Shown here piece after piece: positions 17,475 through 26,520 of a DNA stretch of 64,000 bases. This DNA comes from Brevibacterium aurantiacum (GTDB lineage Bacteria > Actinomycetota > Actinomycetes > Actinomycetales > Brevibacteriaceae). Location: assembly GCF_900169065.1 (NCBI RefSeq), contig NZ_FXZB01000001.1, forward strand, positions 62,001-126,000, given 5' to 3'. Under the pieces are notes generated by a model. The model was given only the letters and a program-made list of their open reading frames with translations. It did no database searches and was not told the origin of the DNA. Numbering within the stretch: the stretch's first letter is position 1; every line of letters begins with the position of its first letter. The position numbers and the translations under genes are program-made.

Positions 17475-20141
17475 TCAGTGCGCTGCGTCGTGCCAGGAGG
17501 TTCCGGTGCCGACGTTGACGTCGAGCGGCACGTCGAGTTCGAAGGCTGAGCCCATCTCCTCGGTGACGATCTGCGTGACAGAGTCGATCTCCTCGGGGTG
17601 GACGTCGACGATGATCTCGTCATGGACCTGCAACAGGACCGTTGACTTGTGATCACCGAGGCGGTCGCTGACCTTGAGCATGGCGATCTTCATGATGTCC
17701 GCGGCAGATCCCTGGATCGGGGCGTTGAGCGCAGCGCGTTCGGCCATGTCCCGCAGCTGTCGCCGGTCGCTGTGCAGTGCCGGCAGGTAGCGCCTGCGAC
17801 CCATGATGGTCTCGGTGTAGCCGTTGGCGCGTGCCTGTTCGACGATCTCGTCGAGGTAGTCCTTGACTGCTCCGAAGCGTTCGAAGTACTGCTCCATGAG
17901 ATTCTTCGCCTCGTCGACGCCGATGGCCAGCTGGCGGGAGAGACCATAGGCGGAGAGTCCGTAGACCAGACCGTAGGACATGGCCTTGACCTTCGAACGC
18001 ATCGCCGAGTCGACCTCGTCGATGCCGACGCCGAAGACCTTAGACCCGACGTAGGAGTGCAGGTCCTCGCCGTCCTTGAATGCCTGGATCAGTGCGGCGT
18101 CGCCAGAGAGGTGGGCCATGATGCGCATTTCGATCTGCGAGTAGTCAGCCGTGAGCAGTCGAGCGTCGTCGACGTGTGGGTCGGCGATGAAGATCTCGCG
18201 GATCCGTCGCCCCGATTCGGTGCGCACCGGAATGTTCTGCAGGTTCGGGTCGAGTGAGGACAGCCGCCCTGTCGCAGCGACGGTCTGCTGGTAGGTGGTG
18301 TGGATGCGTCCGTCCTCGGCCACGGTTTTGAGAAGTCCGACGACGGTCTGCTTGAGCTTCGTGGAGTCACGGTAGGCCAGCAGGTGCTGCAGGAACGGGT
18401 GCTCGGTCTTGATGAACAGCTCCGCCAACGCCTCGGCGTCGGTGGTGTACCCGGTCTTCGTGCGCTTGGTCTTGGGCATGTCGAGCTCGTCGAAGAGCAC
18501 GGTCTGCAGCTGCTTCGGCGACCCGAGGTTGACCTCATGGCCGATCGCCTCATAGGCGAGTTCTGCGCTCGCGTTGGCCTGCTTCGTGAATTCGTCGATG
18601 AGTCCGGACAGTCCTGCCTCGTCGACGGCGATGCCGGCCAGTTCCATTCTGGCCAGCACAGGCACCAACGGCAGTTCGATATCGCGATAGACCTGGCTCA
18701 TATTGGCTTCGTCGATCTTCGCCGCCAGAATGTCATGGACCTCGAGCAGCGCGGCCGCCCTGTGCCCGTGGGTCTGAGCGGTTTGATCGGATTCGAGGTC
18801 AAGTGCCAGCTGCCCGCTGTCGGACTCGGCATCGCTGAGTTCTATCCCGGCGCGTTCGAGTGCGATCTGCTGCAGTTCGTAGCTGCGCTGATCGGGCACC
18901 AGCAGGTAGGCAGCCAGGGCCGTGTCACCGGCAACGTCGTCGACGTCCAGGCCCAGTGAACGCCAGGCCTTGATCTGTGTCTTCGAACTGTGCAGGATGA
19001 GGGTCTTCGACCGCAGCGCCGAGCTCAGTTTCGAGACATCGGCTTCCCCCGCCTCGGCGAGGTCGACGACCCAGGCCTCGTCGGGCGCACCGGACACGGC
19101 AAGGATCCGCACGTCACCGTGTCCGAGTTCGTACCGCGCATCGGAATCGAGGGCGAGCACATCGGAGTCCGCCATCTTCTCCAGAAGTGCGGGCACGTCG
19201 AGGGTCTCAACGGAGACCTCGCGGGCGGGACCCGAAGCCTCCTCTGGGACGGCCTCTTCGCCGAAGATCGCACTCAGTCGTTTGCCGAGGGCCTGGAATT
19301 CGAGTTGGTCGAACAGGCTCGAGAGCTCGCTCGGGTCGCCCTCTCCCCATTTGAGATCGGCATAGGTCAGGCCCAGGTCGACATCGTCGAGGAGGCGGTT
19401 GAGTCGGAAATTGCGTTCGACCTCAGAAATGTGGTCGCGCAGCTTCTCCCCGACCTTGCCTTTGATCGCGTCCGCGTTCTCCAGCACACCCGGCAGATCA
19501 CCGTAGGCGGCCAACCACTTCGCTGCGGTCTTGTCACCGACCCCGGGGACGCCGGGAAGATTGTCGGCCTTCTCCCCCACCAGGGCCGCGAGCCCACGGT
19601 AGTTCACGGGCGTGACCGCGTATTTCTCTTCGATCGCTGCCGGGGTCATGCGATTGAGGTCGCTGACTCCGCGTTTGGGGTAGAGGATCGTCACGGAGTC
19701 GTTGGAGAGCTGGAAGGAGTCCTTGTCCCCGCTCATCACCTCGACCTGCGCACCGGCTTCGGTGCCCATACGCGCCATGGTCGCCAGCGCATCGTCTGCT
19801 TCGAAGCCCTCTTTGGTCACCACTGTGATGCCCATGGCCACCACGATGTCCTTGATCAGATCGATCTGCGGGTGGAACTCCGGCGGCGTTTTGGCTCGTC
19901 CTGCCTTGTATTCGGGGTACTCCTCGAGGCGGAAGGTCTGTCGCCCCAGGTCGAAGGCCACGGCCACGTGGCTGGGTGACTCGTCCCTGAGGACATTGAT
20001 GAGCATCGAGATGAAGCCGTAGATGGCGTTCGTCGACTGGCCGGTGCTGGTGGAGAAGTTCTCCACCGGAAGGGCGTGGAATGCCCGGTAGGCCAGAGAG
20101 TGTCCATCGATGAGCAGGAGGGATTCGTTTACTTGAGTCAC
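17475..20141 (-). CDS. polA: DNA polymerase I
   Basis: Repair and Okazaki-fragment polymerase of 888 residues. The 5' nuclease domain covers about 1-290 (LLLIDGHSLAYRAF, GVPGVGDKTAAKWL). The middle domain keeps the 3'-5' exonuclease fold but lacks the catalytic acidic set, as in mycobacterial Pol I, so proofreading is unlikely. The polymerase domain has motif A LLTADYSQIEMR, the O-helix region with YGLVYGLSAYG, and motif C QVHDEIIVD. GTG 20141 is preferred over ATG 20171: the latter has no ribosome-binding site and overlaps that of the divergent thioesterase gene, while TAGGCT lies 7 nt before the GTG. Confidence 0.95.
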   Translation of the reverse strand: MTQVNESLLLIDGHSLAYRAFHALPVENFSTSTGQSTNAIYGFISMLINVLRDESPSHVAVAFDLGRQTFRLEEYPEYKAGRAKTPPEFHPQIDLIKDIVVAMGITVVTKEGFEADDALATMARMGTEAGAQVEVMSGDKDSFQLSNDSVTILYPKRGVSDLNRMTPAAIEEKYAVTPVNYRGLAALVGEKADNLPGVPGVGDKTAAKWLAAYGDLPGVLENADAIKGKVGEKLRDHISEVERNFRLNRLLDDVDLGLTYADLKWGEGDPSELSSLFDQLEFQALGKRLSAIFGEEAVPEEASGPAREVSVETLDVPALLEKMADSDVLALDSDARYELGHGDVRILAVSGAPDEAWVVDLAEAGEADVSKLSSALRSKTLILHSSKTQIKAWRSLGLDVDDVAGDTALAAYLLVPDQRSYELQQIALERAGIELSDAESDSGQLALDLESDQTAQTHGHRAAALLEVHDILAAKIDEANMSQVYRDIELPLVPVLARMELAGIAVDEAGLSGLIDEFTKQANASAELAYEAIGHEVNLGSPKQLQTVLFDELDMPKTKRTKTGYTTDAEALAELFIKTEHPFLQHLLAYRDSTKLKQTVVGLLKTVAEDGRIHTTYQQTVAATGRLSSLDPNLQNIPVRTESGRRIREIFIADPHVDDARLLTADYSQIEMRIMAHLSGDAALIQAFKDGEDLHSYVGSKVFGVGIDEVDSAMRSKVKAMSYGLVYGLSAYGLSRQLAIGVDEAKNLMEQYFERFGAVKDYLDEIVEQARANGYTETIMGRRRYLPALHSDRRQLRDMAERAALNAPIQGSAADIMKIAMLKVSDRLGDHKSTVLLQVHDEIIVDVHPEEIDSVTQIVTEEMGSAFELDVPLDVNVGTGTSWHDAAH

Positions 20142-20154
20142 ATGACATAGCCTA
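20142..20154 (-). promoter_or_regulatory. possible leaderless promoter of polA (-10 box)
   Basis: TAGGCT at 20149-20154, seven nucleotides, then GTG 20141. It sits in the 41-bp gap shared with the divergent thioesterase gene. Confidence 0.35.
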
Positions 20155-20182
20155 TCGTTCAAAACTGACATGAAGGAGAACG

Positions 20183-20641
20183 ATGTTCATTCCGACCGCA
20201 TCGCTGAGCGCTCACACCACTGAAGATCAGTGTCGGGAGATGCTCGGCCAGCTCAACAGTCCAGAAGCGGTCGGTGCCCTCGCCGCGAAGATGGGCATCG
20301 AGTTCACAGAACTCAGCCATGACCATGTCACGGGAGCGGTGCCGGTGACGGACAACACTCAGCCGATGGGCCTCTTCCACGGCGGCGGTCATGTCGTGCT
20401 GGCCGAGTCCCTGGCCTCGATGCACTCGTTCCTCATCTCCGGTGGCAAGAACGTGGTCGGAGTCGACCTCAACGCCACGCATCTGCGCGCGGCTCGAGAC
20501 GGTACGGTGACCGGCCGCGCCGAGGTGCTCCACCAGGGACGTACGATCGTGTCCCATGAGGTGAAGATGACCGATGCCGCCGGCCGGCTTCTCTCGATCG
20601 TGCGGATCACGAACATGATCCTCAAGACCGAACCCAAGTGA
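20183..20641 (+). CDS. PaaI-family hotdog-fold thioesterase
   Basis: Probable acyl-CoA thioesterase of 152 residues with a single hotdog fold. The signature NTQPMGLFHGGGHVVLAES (about 58-76) carries the HGG helix start and the catalytic acidic position, as in PaaI/YbdB-type proteins such as menaquinone-pathway DHNA-CoA thioesterases; the substrate cannot be set. ATG 20183 has AAGGAG 4 nt upstream. It is divergent from polA across 41 bp and faces pdtaR tail to tail across a strong terminator. Confidence 0.9.
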   Translation: MFIPTASLSAHTTEDQCREMLGQLNSPEAVGALAAKMGIEFTELSHDHVTGAVPVTDNTQPMGLFHGGGHVVLAESLASMHSFLISGGKNVVGVDLNATHLRAARDGTVTGRAEVLHQGRTIVSHEVKMTDAAGRLLSIVRITNMILKTEPK

Positions 20642-20686
20642 GCAGCGGCCGGTGACCGGCCGACAGGCTGTCACCGCTGAATGAAG

Positions 20687-20721
20687 GAGGCCGGCGAATC
20701 CTCATCGGATTCGCCGGCCTC
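20687..20721. terminator. bidirectional terminator between thioesterase and pdtaR
   Basis: Perfect 15-bp inverted repeat (20687-20701 and 20707-20721, 5-nt loop) between two converging genes, about 45 nt after the thioesterase stop and 25 nt after the pdtaR stop. Confidence 0.8.
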
Positions 20722-20746
20722 AGTATGTGTTCGGGTGGGGTGTGAG

Positions 20747-21367
20747 CTACTTGCTGGAGCCGATCTGCTTGAGAACGGTATCGGCAACCTCACGCATGGT
20801 CAGGCGGCGGTCCATCGAGGTCTTCTGGATCCACCGGAAGGCCTCGGGCTCGTTGAGACCCATCGAGGTCTGGAGCAGGCTCTTGGCGCGTTCGACGACC
20901 TTGCGGGTCTCGAAGCGTTCGGTCAGGTCGGAGATCTCACTCTCCAGGGAGCTGATCTCCGCGTGACGCGACAGGGCGATCTCGAGGGCTGGGATGAGGT
21001 CCGCGGCCGTGAAGGGCTTGACCACGTAGGCCATTGCTCCGGCATCGCGAGCTCGCTCGACGAGCTCCTTCTGCGAGAAGGCGGTGAGCAGGACCACCGG
21101 GGCGATGCGCGCCTTGGCGATCCTCTCCGCTGCGGAGATTCCGTCGAGGATGGGCATCTTGATGTCCATCACGACGAGATCTGGGCGCAGCTCTTCGGCC
21201 AGGCGGATAGCGGATTCGCCGTCTGCGGCTTCGCCGACGACGTCGTATCCGACCTCGCGCAGCATCTCGACGATATCGAGACGAATCACGGCCTCGTCTT
21301 CCGCCACTACGACGCGGCGAACCGGCACGGACTCATCTGAAGTTGGTTGTTCGCTGTTTGAAAGCAC
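20747..21367 (-). CDS. pdtaR: response regulator with ANTAR RNA-binding domain, PdtaR-like
   Basis: Two-component regulator of 206 residues that controls transcript elongation by binding RNA hairpins. The receiver domain has the acidic pair Glu23/Asp24, phospho-acceptor Asp68 in VVMDIKMP, and Lys117 in YVVKPF. A coiled stretch (about 136-160) leads to the ANTAR domain (about 150-200: AKSLLQTSMGLNEPEAFRW, then the RRLTMREVA end). Its position next to polA matches mycobacterial PdtaR (Rv1626), whose kinase PdtaS is encoded elsewhere. GTG 21367 is exactly 6 nt after TAGACT, so the message is probably leaderless and this fixes the start. Confidence 0.88.
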   Translation of the reverse strand: MLSNSEQPTSDESVPVRRVVVAEDEAVIRLDIVEMLREVGYDVVGEAADGESAIRLAEELRPDLVVMDIKMPILDGISAAERIAKARIAPVVLLTAFSQKELVERARDAGAMAYVVKPFTAADLIPALEIALSRHAEISSLESEISDLTERFETRKVVERAKSLLQTSMGLNEPEAFRWIQKTSMDRRLTMREVADTVLKQIGSSK

Positions 21368-21379
21368 GGCACCAGTCTA
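21368..21379 (-). promoter_or_regulatory. probable leaderless promoter of pdtaR (-10 box)
   Basis: TAGACT at 21374-21379, six nucleotides (GGTGCC), then GTG at 21367. No ribosome-binding site is present. Confidence 0.6.
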
Positions 21380-21502
21380 AACCAGGCCTCATCCGTGCAC
21401 CGACATCGGTACCCAAGTTTCTTCTGTGATGGTAGCCACCCGTGTGATCGTCGCCACCGAACAGGAACTGGAAACGGCGGCAGCACCGAGCCTCGGCACC
21501 GA

Positions 21503-21533
21503 TTGTGCAATCACATAAAAGCTGTCGTAAACT
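21503..21533 (+). promoter_or_regulatory. candidate tRNA-Leu promoter
   Basis: TAAACT at 21528-21533 resembles a -10 box, with TTGTGC at 21503-21508 as a possible -35 (19-nt spacer, slightly long). Transcription would begin about 25 nt before the tRNA. Confidence 0.4.
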
Positions 21534-21564
21534 CGTCCCTGTCGCGGATTCCATCCGCGGCCCA

Positions 21565-21646
21565 GCCGGATTGGCGGAATCGGTAGACGCGGTGCACTCA
21601 AAATGCATTGTCGAGAGACGTGTGGGTTCGAGTCCCACATCCGGTA
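21565..21646 (+). tRNA. tRNA-Leu (anticodon CAA)
   Basis: Class II tRNA reading UUG. The acceptor stem GCCGGAT pairs with ATCCGGT (one G-U), then discriminator A. The anticodon stem GTGCA/TGCAT closes the loop CTCAAAA, whose centre gives anticodon CAA. A long variable arm (about 12 nt) and the T arm GTGGG-TTCGAGT-CCCAC are clear. CCA is not encoded (CAAA follows). Confidence 0.95.
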
Positions 21647-21705
21647 CAAATAGCTCCAAGTCTCAGTTTGTTCTGAGATTCAGTGCGCAGATGAATCAGC
21701 GCTCA

Positions 21706-21749
21706 GATGCACAAGACCCCCGAACTCAGGTTCGGGGGTCTTGTGCATC
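21706..21749. terminator. bidirectional terminator between tRNA-Leu and symporter
   Basis: Perfect 20-bp inverted repeat with a TCAG loop (arms 21706-21725 and 21730-21749). The minus-strand symporter ends 39 bp beyond it. Confidence 0.8.
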
Positions 21750-21787
21750 AGTGCTCGGCGCTCAGGGCCAGCAGGCGTCGAAGCCGC

Positions 21788-23200
21788 TCAGGCTCGAGTC
21801 CCGCCCGACGGCTGTTCGAGTTCAGCCTCGTCGGAACCTTCGGCGCTGCTGCCGGCAAGAACGCTCTCGTCCGCATCCTCATCGACTGGCACATAGCCGT
21901 CGATGCGATCGGAATCATAGCGCACCTCATCGAGGATGCCGTGGCGCTTCGCGACGATCGCCGGGATGAGTGCCTGTCCGGAGACGTTGAGAGCCGTGCG
22001 CCCCATGTCGACGATCGGTTCGATCGCCAGCAGCAGTCCCACACCTTCGAGCGGCAGACCGAGCGTGGACAGCGTCAGAGTCAGCATGACCGTGGCACCG
22101 GTCGTTCCTGCCGTTGCCGCCGAACCGATGACCGAGACGAAGACGATGAGGAAGTACTGGACGATCGTGAGATCGATTCCGAAGAACTGAGCCACGAACA
22201 CGGCGGCGATCGCGGGGTAGATCGCAGCACAGCCGTCCATCTTCGTGGTCGCACCGAAGGGCACCGCGAAGGCCGCGTAGCTCTGGGGAACACCGAAGTT
22301 GTCGGTGGCGACCTTCTGGGTCACCGGCATAGTGCCGATCGATGACCGGGAGACGAAGCCCATCTGCGCGGCCGGCCACACACCAGAGAAGTACTGGCGA
22401 ACGGAGAGACCGTTGAGCTTGGCCAGAGTCGGGTAGACGACGAAGAATACGATCGCCAGCCCCACGTAGACCGCGACGACGAACCACAGCAGGGAACCCA
22501 TGGTCGACCAGCCGTAGGAGTTCACGGCATTGCCGATGAGGCCAAGGGTGCCGATCGGTGCGATGCGCACGATCCACCACACAACCTTCTGCACGACGGC
22601 CAGTGCCGCCTCGGTGAACTGGAGGAAGGGTTCAGCGGCCTTGCCGACCTTGACCGCGGCGATGCCGATCGCGCCGGAGACGATGATGAGCTGAAGGATG
22701 TTGAAGTCGACCTCGGAGACCAATCCGCCGGCCTCATCGGCGGAGGTGCCGACCTCGAGCCCGAGGAAGTTGACGGGTACGAGTCCGGTGAGGAATCCGA
22801 TCCAGCTGCCTTCCGAATCGGGGGCCGAACCGCTCAACGATGTGGCGTCAGCGTGCATGCCCGGCTGAATCACGACGCCGAGGATGAGTCCGATGAGAAC
22901 GGCGATGAGCGCCGTGAATGCGAACCACAGGAGCGTGGAGACGGCGAGTCTGGCCGCGTTGGTGACCTTGCGCAGATTGCCGATGCTGGCAATGATCGCG
23001 GTGATCACGAGCGGCACGACAGCTGCCTTGAGGAGGGTCACATAGGAGGATCCGATGGTGTCCAGGGTCGTTCCGAGCCAGTTATCCTGGTCTTCGCTGA
23101 CCGGCCCCCAGGAGCGGGCAATCAGTCCGAGGATCACGCCCGCAATCAGGGCTATGGTGACCTGCACCCCGAATGATCGGCTCCATTTGGGCAATCTCAT
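21788..23200 (-). CDS. dicarboxylate/amino acid:cation symporter (DAACS family)
   Basis: Secondary transporter of 470 residues that would import C4-dicarboxylates or glutamate/aspartate with Na+ or H+. It has about eight helices plus re-entrant loops; the family signatures are the serine-rich SRSSIGTMPVT (HP1), PFGATTKMDGCA, and GTTGATV followed by IEPIVDMGRTALNVSG (HP2/TM8). The acidic C-terminal tail (about 430-470) is cytoplasmic. ATG 23200 has AGAGGA upstream; a longer version would begin with TTG. It resembles DctA/GltP/SstT, and the substrate is not decided. It follows pyk but is separated from it by a terminator. Confidence 0.92.
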   Translation of the reverse strand: MRLPKWSRSFGVQVTIALIAGVILGLIARSWGPVSEDQDNWLGTTLDTIGSSYVTLLKAAVVPLVITAIIASIGNLRKVTNAARLAVSTLLWFAFTALIAVLIGLILGVVIQPGMHADATSLSGSAPDSEGSWIGFLTGLVPVNFLGLEVGTSADEAGGLVSEVDFNILQLIIVSGAIGIAAVKVGKAAEPFLQFTEAALAVVQKVVWWIVRIAPIGTLGLIGNAVNSYGWSTMGSLLWFVVAVYVGLAIVFFVVYPTLAKLNGLSVRQYFSGVWPAAQMGFVSRSSIGTMPVTQKVATDNFGVPQSYAAFAVPFGATTKMDGCAAIYPAIAAVFVAQFFGIDLTIVQYFLIVFVSVIGSAATAGTTGATVMLTLTLSTLGLPLEGVGLLLAIEPIVDMGRTALNVSGQALIPAIVAKRHGILDEVRYDSDRIDGYVPVDEDADESVLAGSSAEGSDEAELEQPSGGTRA

Positions 23201-23345
23201 GCCATTCCTCTTCTTCGTCTGTTGGTTTCCGGGCAAGGCTCATCTCACGAGCCGTTCACCCACAGCACAACTGTTGAGCAATCTCGGAAATTCCGCAAGT
23301 TCGAGTGAAGTGCATCTCACTGGCTCTTCGCCTGCCTGGGCACAT

Positions 23346-23386
23346 GACAACGGCGGCCACCCCGACTCGGGGTGGCCGCCGTTGTC
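23346..23386 (-). terminator. pyk terminator
   Basis: Perfect 18-bp inverted repeat (23346-23363 and 23369-23386) with a 5-nt loop, 7 nt after the pyk stop codon. No T-run follows. The remaining 145 bp before the symporter holds only a weak hairpin and no clear promoter. Confidence 0.75.
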
Positions 23387-23392
23387 GACGCC

Positions 23393-24940
23393 TCAGTGCC
23401 TGGGTGTGCCGCTCTCTTTGACGATCGGCACCTCACGAGTGATCGGCGACTCGGACACGATGCCGTATCCGGCCAACGGATCCTCCTCGTTGTCCGAGGA
23501 GTCTTCGTACGCCGCGGCAACGCCCTTGGCCGCATCACCCATCGTGTGGATGCGCAGAGCGTTGGTCGAGCCGGGAATTCCGGGAGGGGACCCGGCAACG
23601 AGGATGCTCTGATCTCCCTCGCGCGCGGTTCCGTCGGCCAGCAGCACAGCATCGACCTGCCTGGCCATCTGGTCCGTATGACGCACGGTCTTCACGAGAT
23701 AGGGACGCACGCCCCAGGTCAGCGCCAGCTGGTGGCGCACCTGTGGATCAGGAGTGAAGCCGAGGATCGGCCAGGCCGGACGCAGCCGCGACATCCGGCG
23801 GACGGAGTCACCCGTCTGCGAGAACGTGCAGAGCAGATCGATATCAAGCTGCTCGGCGATCTGAACGGCCGCTGCGGTGACGGCACCACCCTTGGTGTGG
23901 GGAACGGTGCCCAGCTGAGGAATCCGCTCCATGCCGTGTTCCTCGGTTGATTCGATGATCCGGCTCATGGTCCGGATCGCTTCGACCCAGTAATCACCGA
24001 CAGAGGTTTCACCGGAGAGCATGAGGGCATCGGCGCCGTCGAGGACGGCATTGGCACAGTCGCTGGCCTCGGCGCGCGTCGGCCTGGCCGCATCGATCAT
24101 GGTCTCGAGCATCTGCGTGGCCACGATGACCGGCTTGGCCTGCTGACGTGCGATCTCGACCGCGCGCTTCTGCACGATGGGGACCTGCTCGAGCGGCAGT
24201 TCCCCGCCGAGGTCGCCGCGGGCGACCATGATTCCGTCGAAGGCGTCGATGACGGCGTCGAGCTGCTCCACGGCCTGTGGCTTCTCAAGCTTGGCGATGA
24301 CGGGGGCGGTGATGCCGACCTCGTCCATGACTGCTTTGACATCGTCCATGTCTTCGGGGCTGCGCACGAAGGACAGCGCCACCCAGTCGAACCCGAGGCT
24401 GAGACCCCATTTGAGGTCCTCGATGTCCTTCTCCGACAAAGCTGGGACGGATACCGGAACGCCGGGCAGGTTGATGCCCTTGTGGTTGGAGATCGTTCCG
24501 CCGATCTCCACCTCGGTGACGACGTCGGTATCGGTGACCTCGGTGGCCCGCAGGCGCAGGCGCCCGTCGTCGATGAGCAGTGGATCGCCTACGGAGACAT
24601 CCCCGGGCAGCGTCGACAGAGTCGTGCTCACCACCTCGGCGGTGCCGTCGACATCGCGGTTGGTGATGGTGAACGTTGCGCCCTCGACGAGCTCTTCCTT
24701 GCCGTTGGCGAAATTGCCCACCCTGATCTTGGGGCCCTGGAGGTCGAGCAGCACGGCTACTGCGCGTCCGGTATCGAGTGCGGCCTGGCGGACCCAGGCG
24801 AACTTCTCTTCGTGCTCTTCGCGGTTGCCATGGCTGAGATTGAACCTGGCTACATCGACGCCCTCGTCTACGAGTGCGCGGATCTCTTCATAGGAATTCT
24901 GATTCGGACCTAATGTTGCGACTATCTTTGCACGCCTCAT
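23393..24940 (-). CDS. pyk: pyruvate kinase
   Basis: Last step of glycolysis, phosphoenolpyruvate plus ADP to pyruvate plus ATP. It has 515 residues with the A/B/A/C layout: NLSHG at 34-38, a B domain around 70-165, the active-site helix MVARGDLGGELP, and the ATQMLETM segment. The C-terminal 40 residues (after about 475) extend past the usual end and have no clear function. ATG 24940 is used; it lies 7 nt after a TAGGGT box, suggesting a leaderless message. It is next to gltBD, as in related actinobacteria. Confidence 0.96.
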   Translation of the reverse strand: MRRAKIVATLGPNQNSYEEIRALVDEGVDVARFNLSHGNREEHEEKFAWVRQAALDTGRAVAVLLDLQGPKIRVGNFANGKEELVEGATFTITNRDVDGTAEVVSTTLSTLPGDVSVGDPLLIDDGRLRLRATEVTDTDVVTEVEIGGTISNHKGINLPGVPVSVPALSEKDIEDLKWGLSLGFDWVALSFVRSPEDMDDVKAVMDEVGITAPVIAKLEKPQAVEQLDAVIDAFDGIMVARGDLGGELPLEQVPIVQKRAVEIARQQAKPVIVATQMLETMIDAARPTRAEASDCANAVLDGADALMLSGETSVGDYWVEAIRTMSRIIESTEEHGMERIPQLGTVPHTKGGAVTAAAVQIAEQLDIDLLCTFSQTGDSVRRMSRLRPAWPILGFTPDPQVRHQLALTWGVRPYLVKTVRHTDQMARQVDAVLLADGTAREGDQSILVAGSPPGIPGSTNALRIHTMGDAAKGVAAAYEDSSDNEEDPLAGYGIVSESPITREVPIVKESGTPRH

Positions 24941-24953
24941 GTACACCACCCTA
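24941..24953 (-). promoter_or_regulatory. possible leaderless promoter of pyk (-10 box)
   Basis: TAGGGT at 24948-24953, seven nucleotides, then ATG 24940. The same AGGG could also serve as a ribosome-binding site, so this is tentative. Confidence 0.4.
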
Positions 24954-24960
24954 CCTGCAT

Positions 24961-24990
24961 CGTGACGGGCGGTTCGACCCGCCCGTCACG
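24961..24990 (-). terminator. hairpin after gltD
   Basis: Perfect 12-bp inverted repeat (24961-24972 and 24979-24990, 6-nt loop) between gltD and pyk, 66 nt after the gltD stop. It lacks a T-run but is well placed to separate the two units. Confidence 0.55.
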
Positions 24991-25056
24991 TCTGCTCGTC
25001 GTTGAAAGATCACGCACCACAATGTGCGGTCTTCTCATTTAATGACACGAATCATC

Positions 25057-26520
25057 TTAGCATTTAAAACTCGTGTCCTGTGGTCCGACCGGTGCTGGCA
25101 GCCTCGTCGACCCGGTGAGGAAGCGATCGACCTCAGCGGCCACGGAGCGGCCCTCCGCGATCGCCCAGACGATGAGCGACTGTCCGCGCCCGGCATCTCC
25201 GGCGATGAAGACGCCTGGCTGAGACCCCTGATAGGACGCGTCACGGTCGAATGCACCGTTCGCGGCCACCTCGAGAGCCAGGGACTCCGACTCCGGCCCT
25301 GAGAAGCCGAGCGCCAGCAGGATGAGATCGGCGTCGAGCCGATGCTCTGTTCCCGGGGTCGGGACGCGACGACCGTCGACGAACTGCGTCTTGGCGACCT
25401 CGATGCCCGTCACCCGACCGGTCTCATCGCCGACGAATCCCGTCGTCGATGCCAAATACTGGCGCGTACCACCCTCCTCGTGTGAGGACTGGACTTCGAA
25501 GACGCGGGGCACCGTCGGCCACGGGTCCATCTCGCTGCGCTCTTCTGGCGGCTGAGCGCCGATCGCCAGGGTCGTCACCGAGGCGGCCTTCTGCCGCAGA
25601 GCGGTGCCGAGGCAGTCGGCTCCGGTGTCTCCGCCGCCGATGATGATCACGTTCTTGTCCCGCGCATCGAACTGTGCGTCGACGATCGCGTCGCCGCCCG
25701 GACGCTCACCGGCCTGGGACCGGTTCGAGGGCACGAGGTAGTCCATCGCGAACTCGACGCCGTCGAGCTCGCGCCCGCCGATCGCCATGTCGCGGGGCAC
25801 GGTGGCACCGGTGCAGACGATGACCGCGTCGAAGCTCGACCGCAGATCGTCGAGGGTGATGTCGACGCCGATCTCGACCGAGGTCTTGAACCGCGTGCCT
25901 TCGGCCCGCATCTGATCGATGCGGCGATCGATGTGGTGCTTCTCGAGCTTGAAGTCCGGGATTCCGTAGCGCAGCAGGCCGCCGAGGCGGTCGTCACGTT
26001 CATGGACGACGACGGTGTGACCGGCGCGGGTCAGCTGCTGGGCTGCGGCGAGCCCGGTCGGACCCGAGCCGATGACGGCCACCGTGTGTCCGGTGATCCG
26101 GTCGGGAATCGCCGGCTGGATGAGTCCGGCTGCGAATCCCTGGTCGACGATGGTGACCTCGACCTGCTTGATCGTCACCGCTGGCTGGTTGATGCCGAGG
26201 ACGCACGCGTTCTCACACGGCGCCGGGCAGGCCCTGCCGGTGAACTCCGGGAAGTTGTTCGTGGCATGCAGGAGTTCGACGGCCCGCGGCAGCTCGCCCC
26301 GGTACATCGCATCGTTGAACTCGGGAATCAGGTTGCCCAACGGGCATCCCTGATGGCAGAAGGGCACGCCGCAGTCCATGCATCGCGAGGCCTGCCTGCG
26401 CAGCTGTTCGGGGTCGCCCGCTTCGTAGACTTCACGGTAGTCCATGAGGCGGATGGGCACGGGCCGACGGCGAGGCGTCTCCCGATTTTCGATGGTGAGG
26501 AATCCGTGCGGATCAGCCAT
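25057..26520 (-). CDS. gltD: glutamate synthase (NADPH) small subunit
   Basis: Beta subunit of GOGAT; passes electrons from NADPH through FAD and Fe-S clusters to GltB. It has 487 residues. Cluster cysteines are Cys47, 50, 55 and 59 ([13 protein letters not shown]) and Cys98, 102 and 106. The FAD Rossmann motif GSGPTG is at 151-156 and the NADPH site is [13 protein letters not shown]. The C-terminal FAD segment [13 protein letters not shown] is intact. ATG 26520 overlaps the gltB stop by 8 bp (ATGGCTGA), the same overlap sequence seen at uvrA-uvrC. Confidence 0.96.
   Translation of the reverse strand: MADPHGFLTIENRETPRRRPVPIRLMDYREVYEAGDPEQLRRQASRCMDCGVPFCHQGCPLGNLIPEFNDAMYRGELPRAVELLHATNNFPEFTGRACPAPCENACVLGINQPAVTIKQVEVTIVDQGFAAGLIQPAIPDRITGHTVAVIGSGPTGLAAAQQLTRAGHTVVVHERDDRLGGLLRYGIPDFKLEKHHIDRRIDQMRAEGTRFKTSVEIGVDITLDDLRSSFDAVIVCTGATVPRDMAIGGRELDGVEFAMDYLVPSNRSQAGERPGGDAIVDAQFDARDKNVIIIGGGDTGADCLGTALRQKAASVTTLAIGAQPPEERSEMDPWPTVPRVFEVQSSHEEGGTRQYLASTTGFVGDETGRVTGIEVAKTQFVDGRRVPTPGTEHRLDADLILLALGFSGPESESLALEVAANGAFDRDASYQGSQPGVFIAGDAGRGQSLIVWAIAEGRSVAAEVDRFLTGSTRLPAPVGPQDTSFKC

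Noticed and set aside
20647-20661. Short palindrome GGCCGGTGACCGGCC as an operator
   Set aside because: It lies just after the thioesterase stop and next to a stronger terminator; more likely part of the 3' end.
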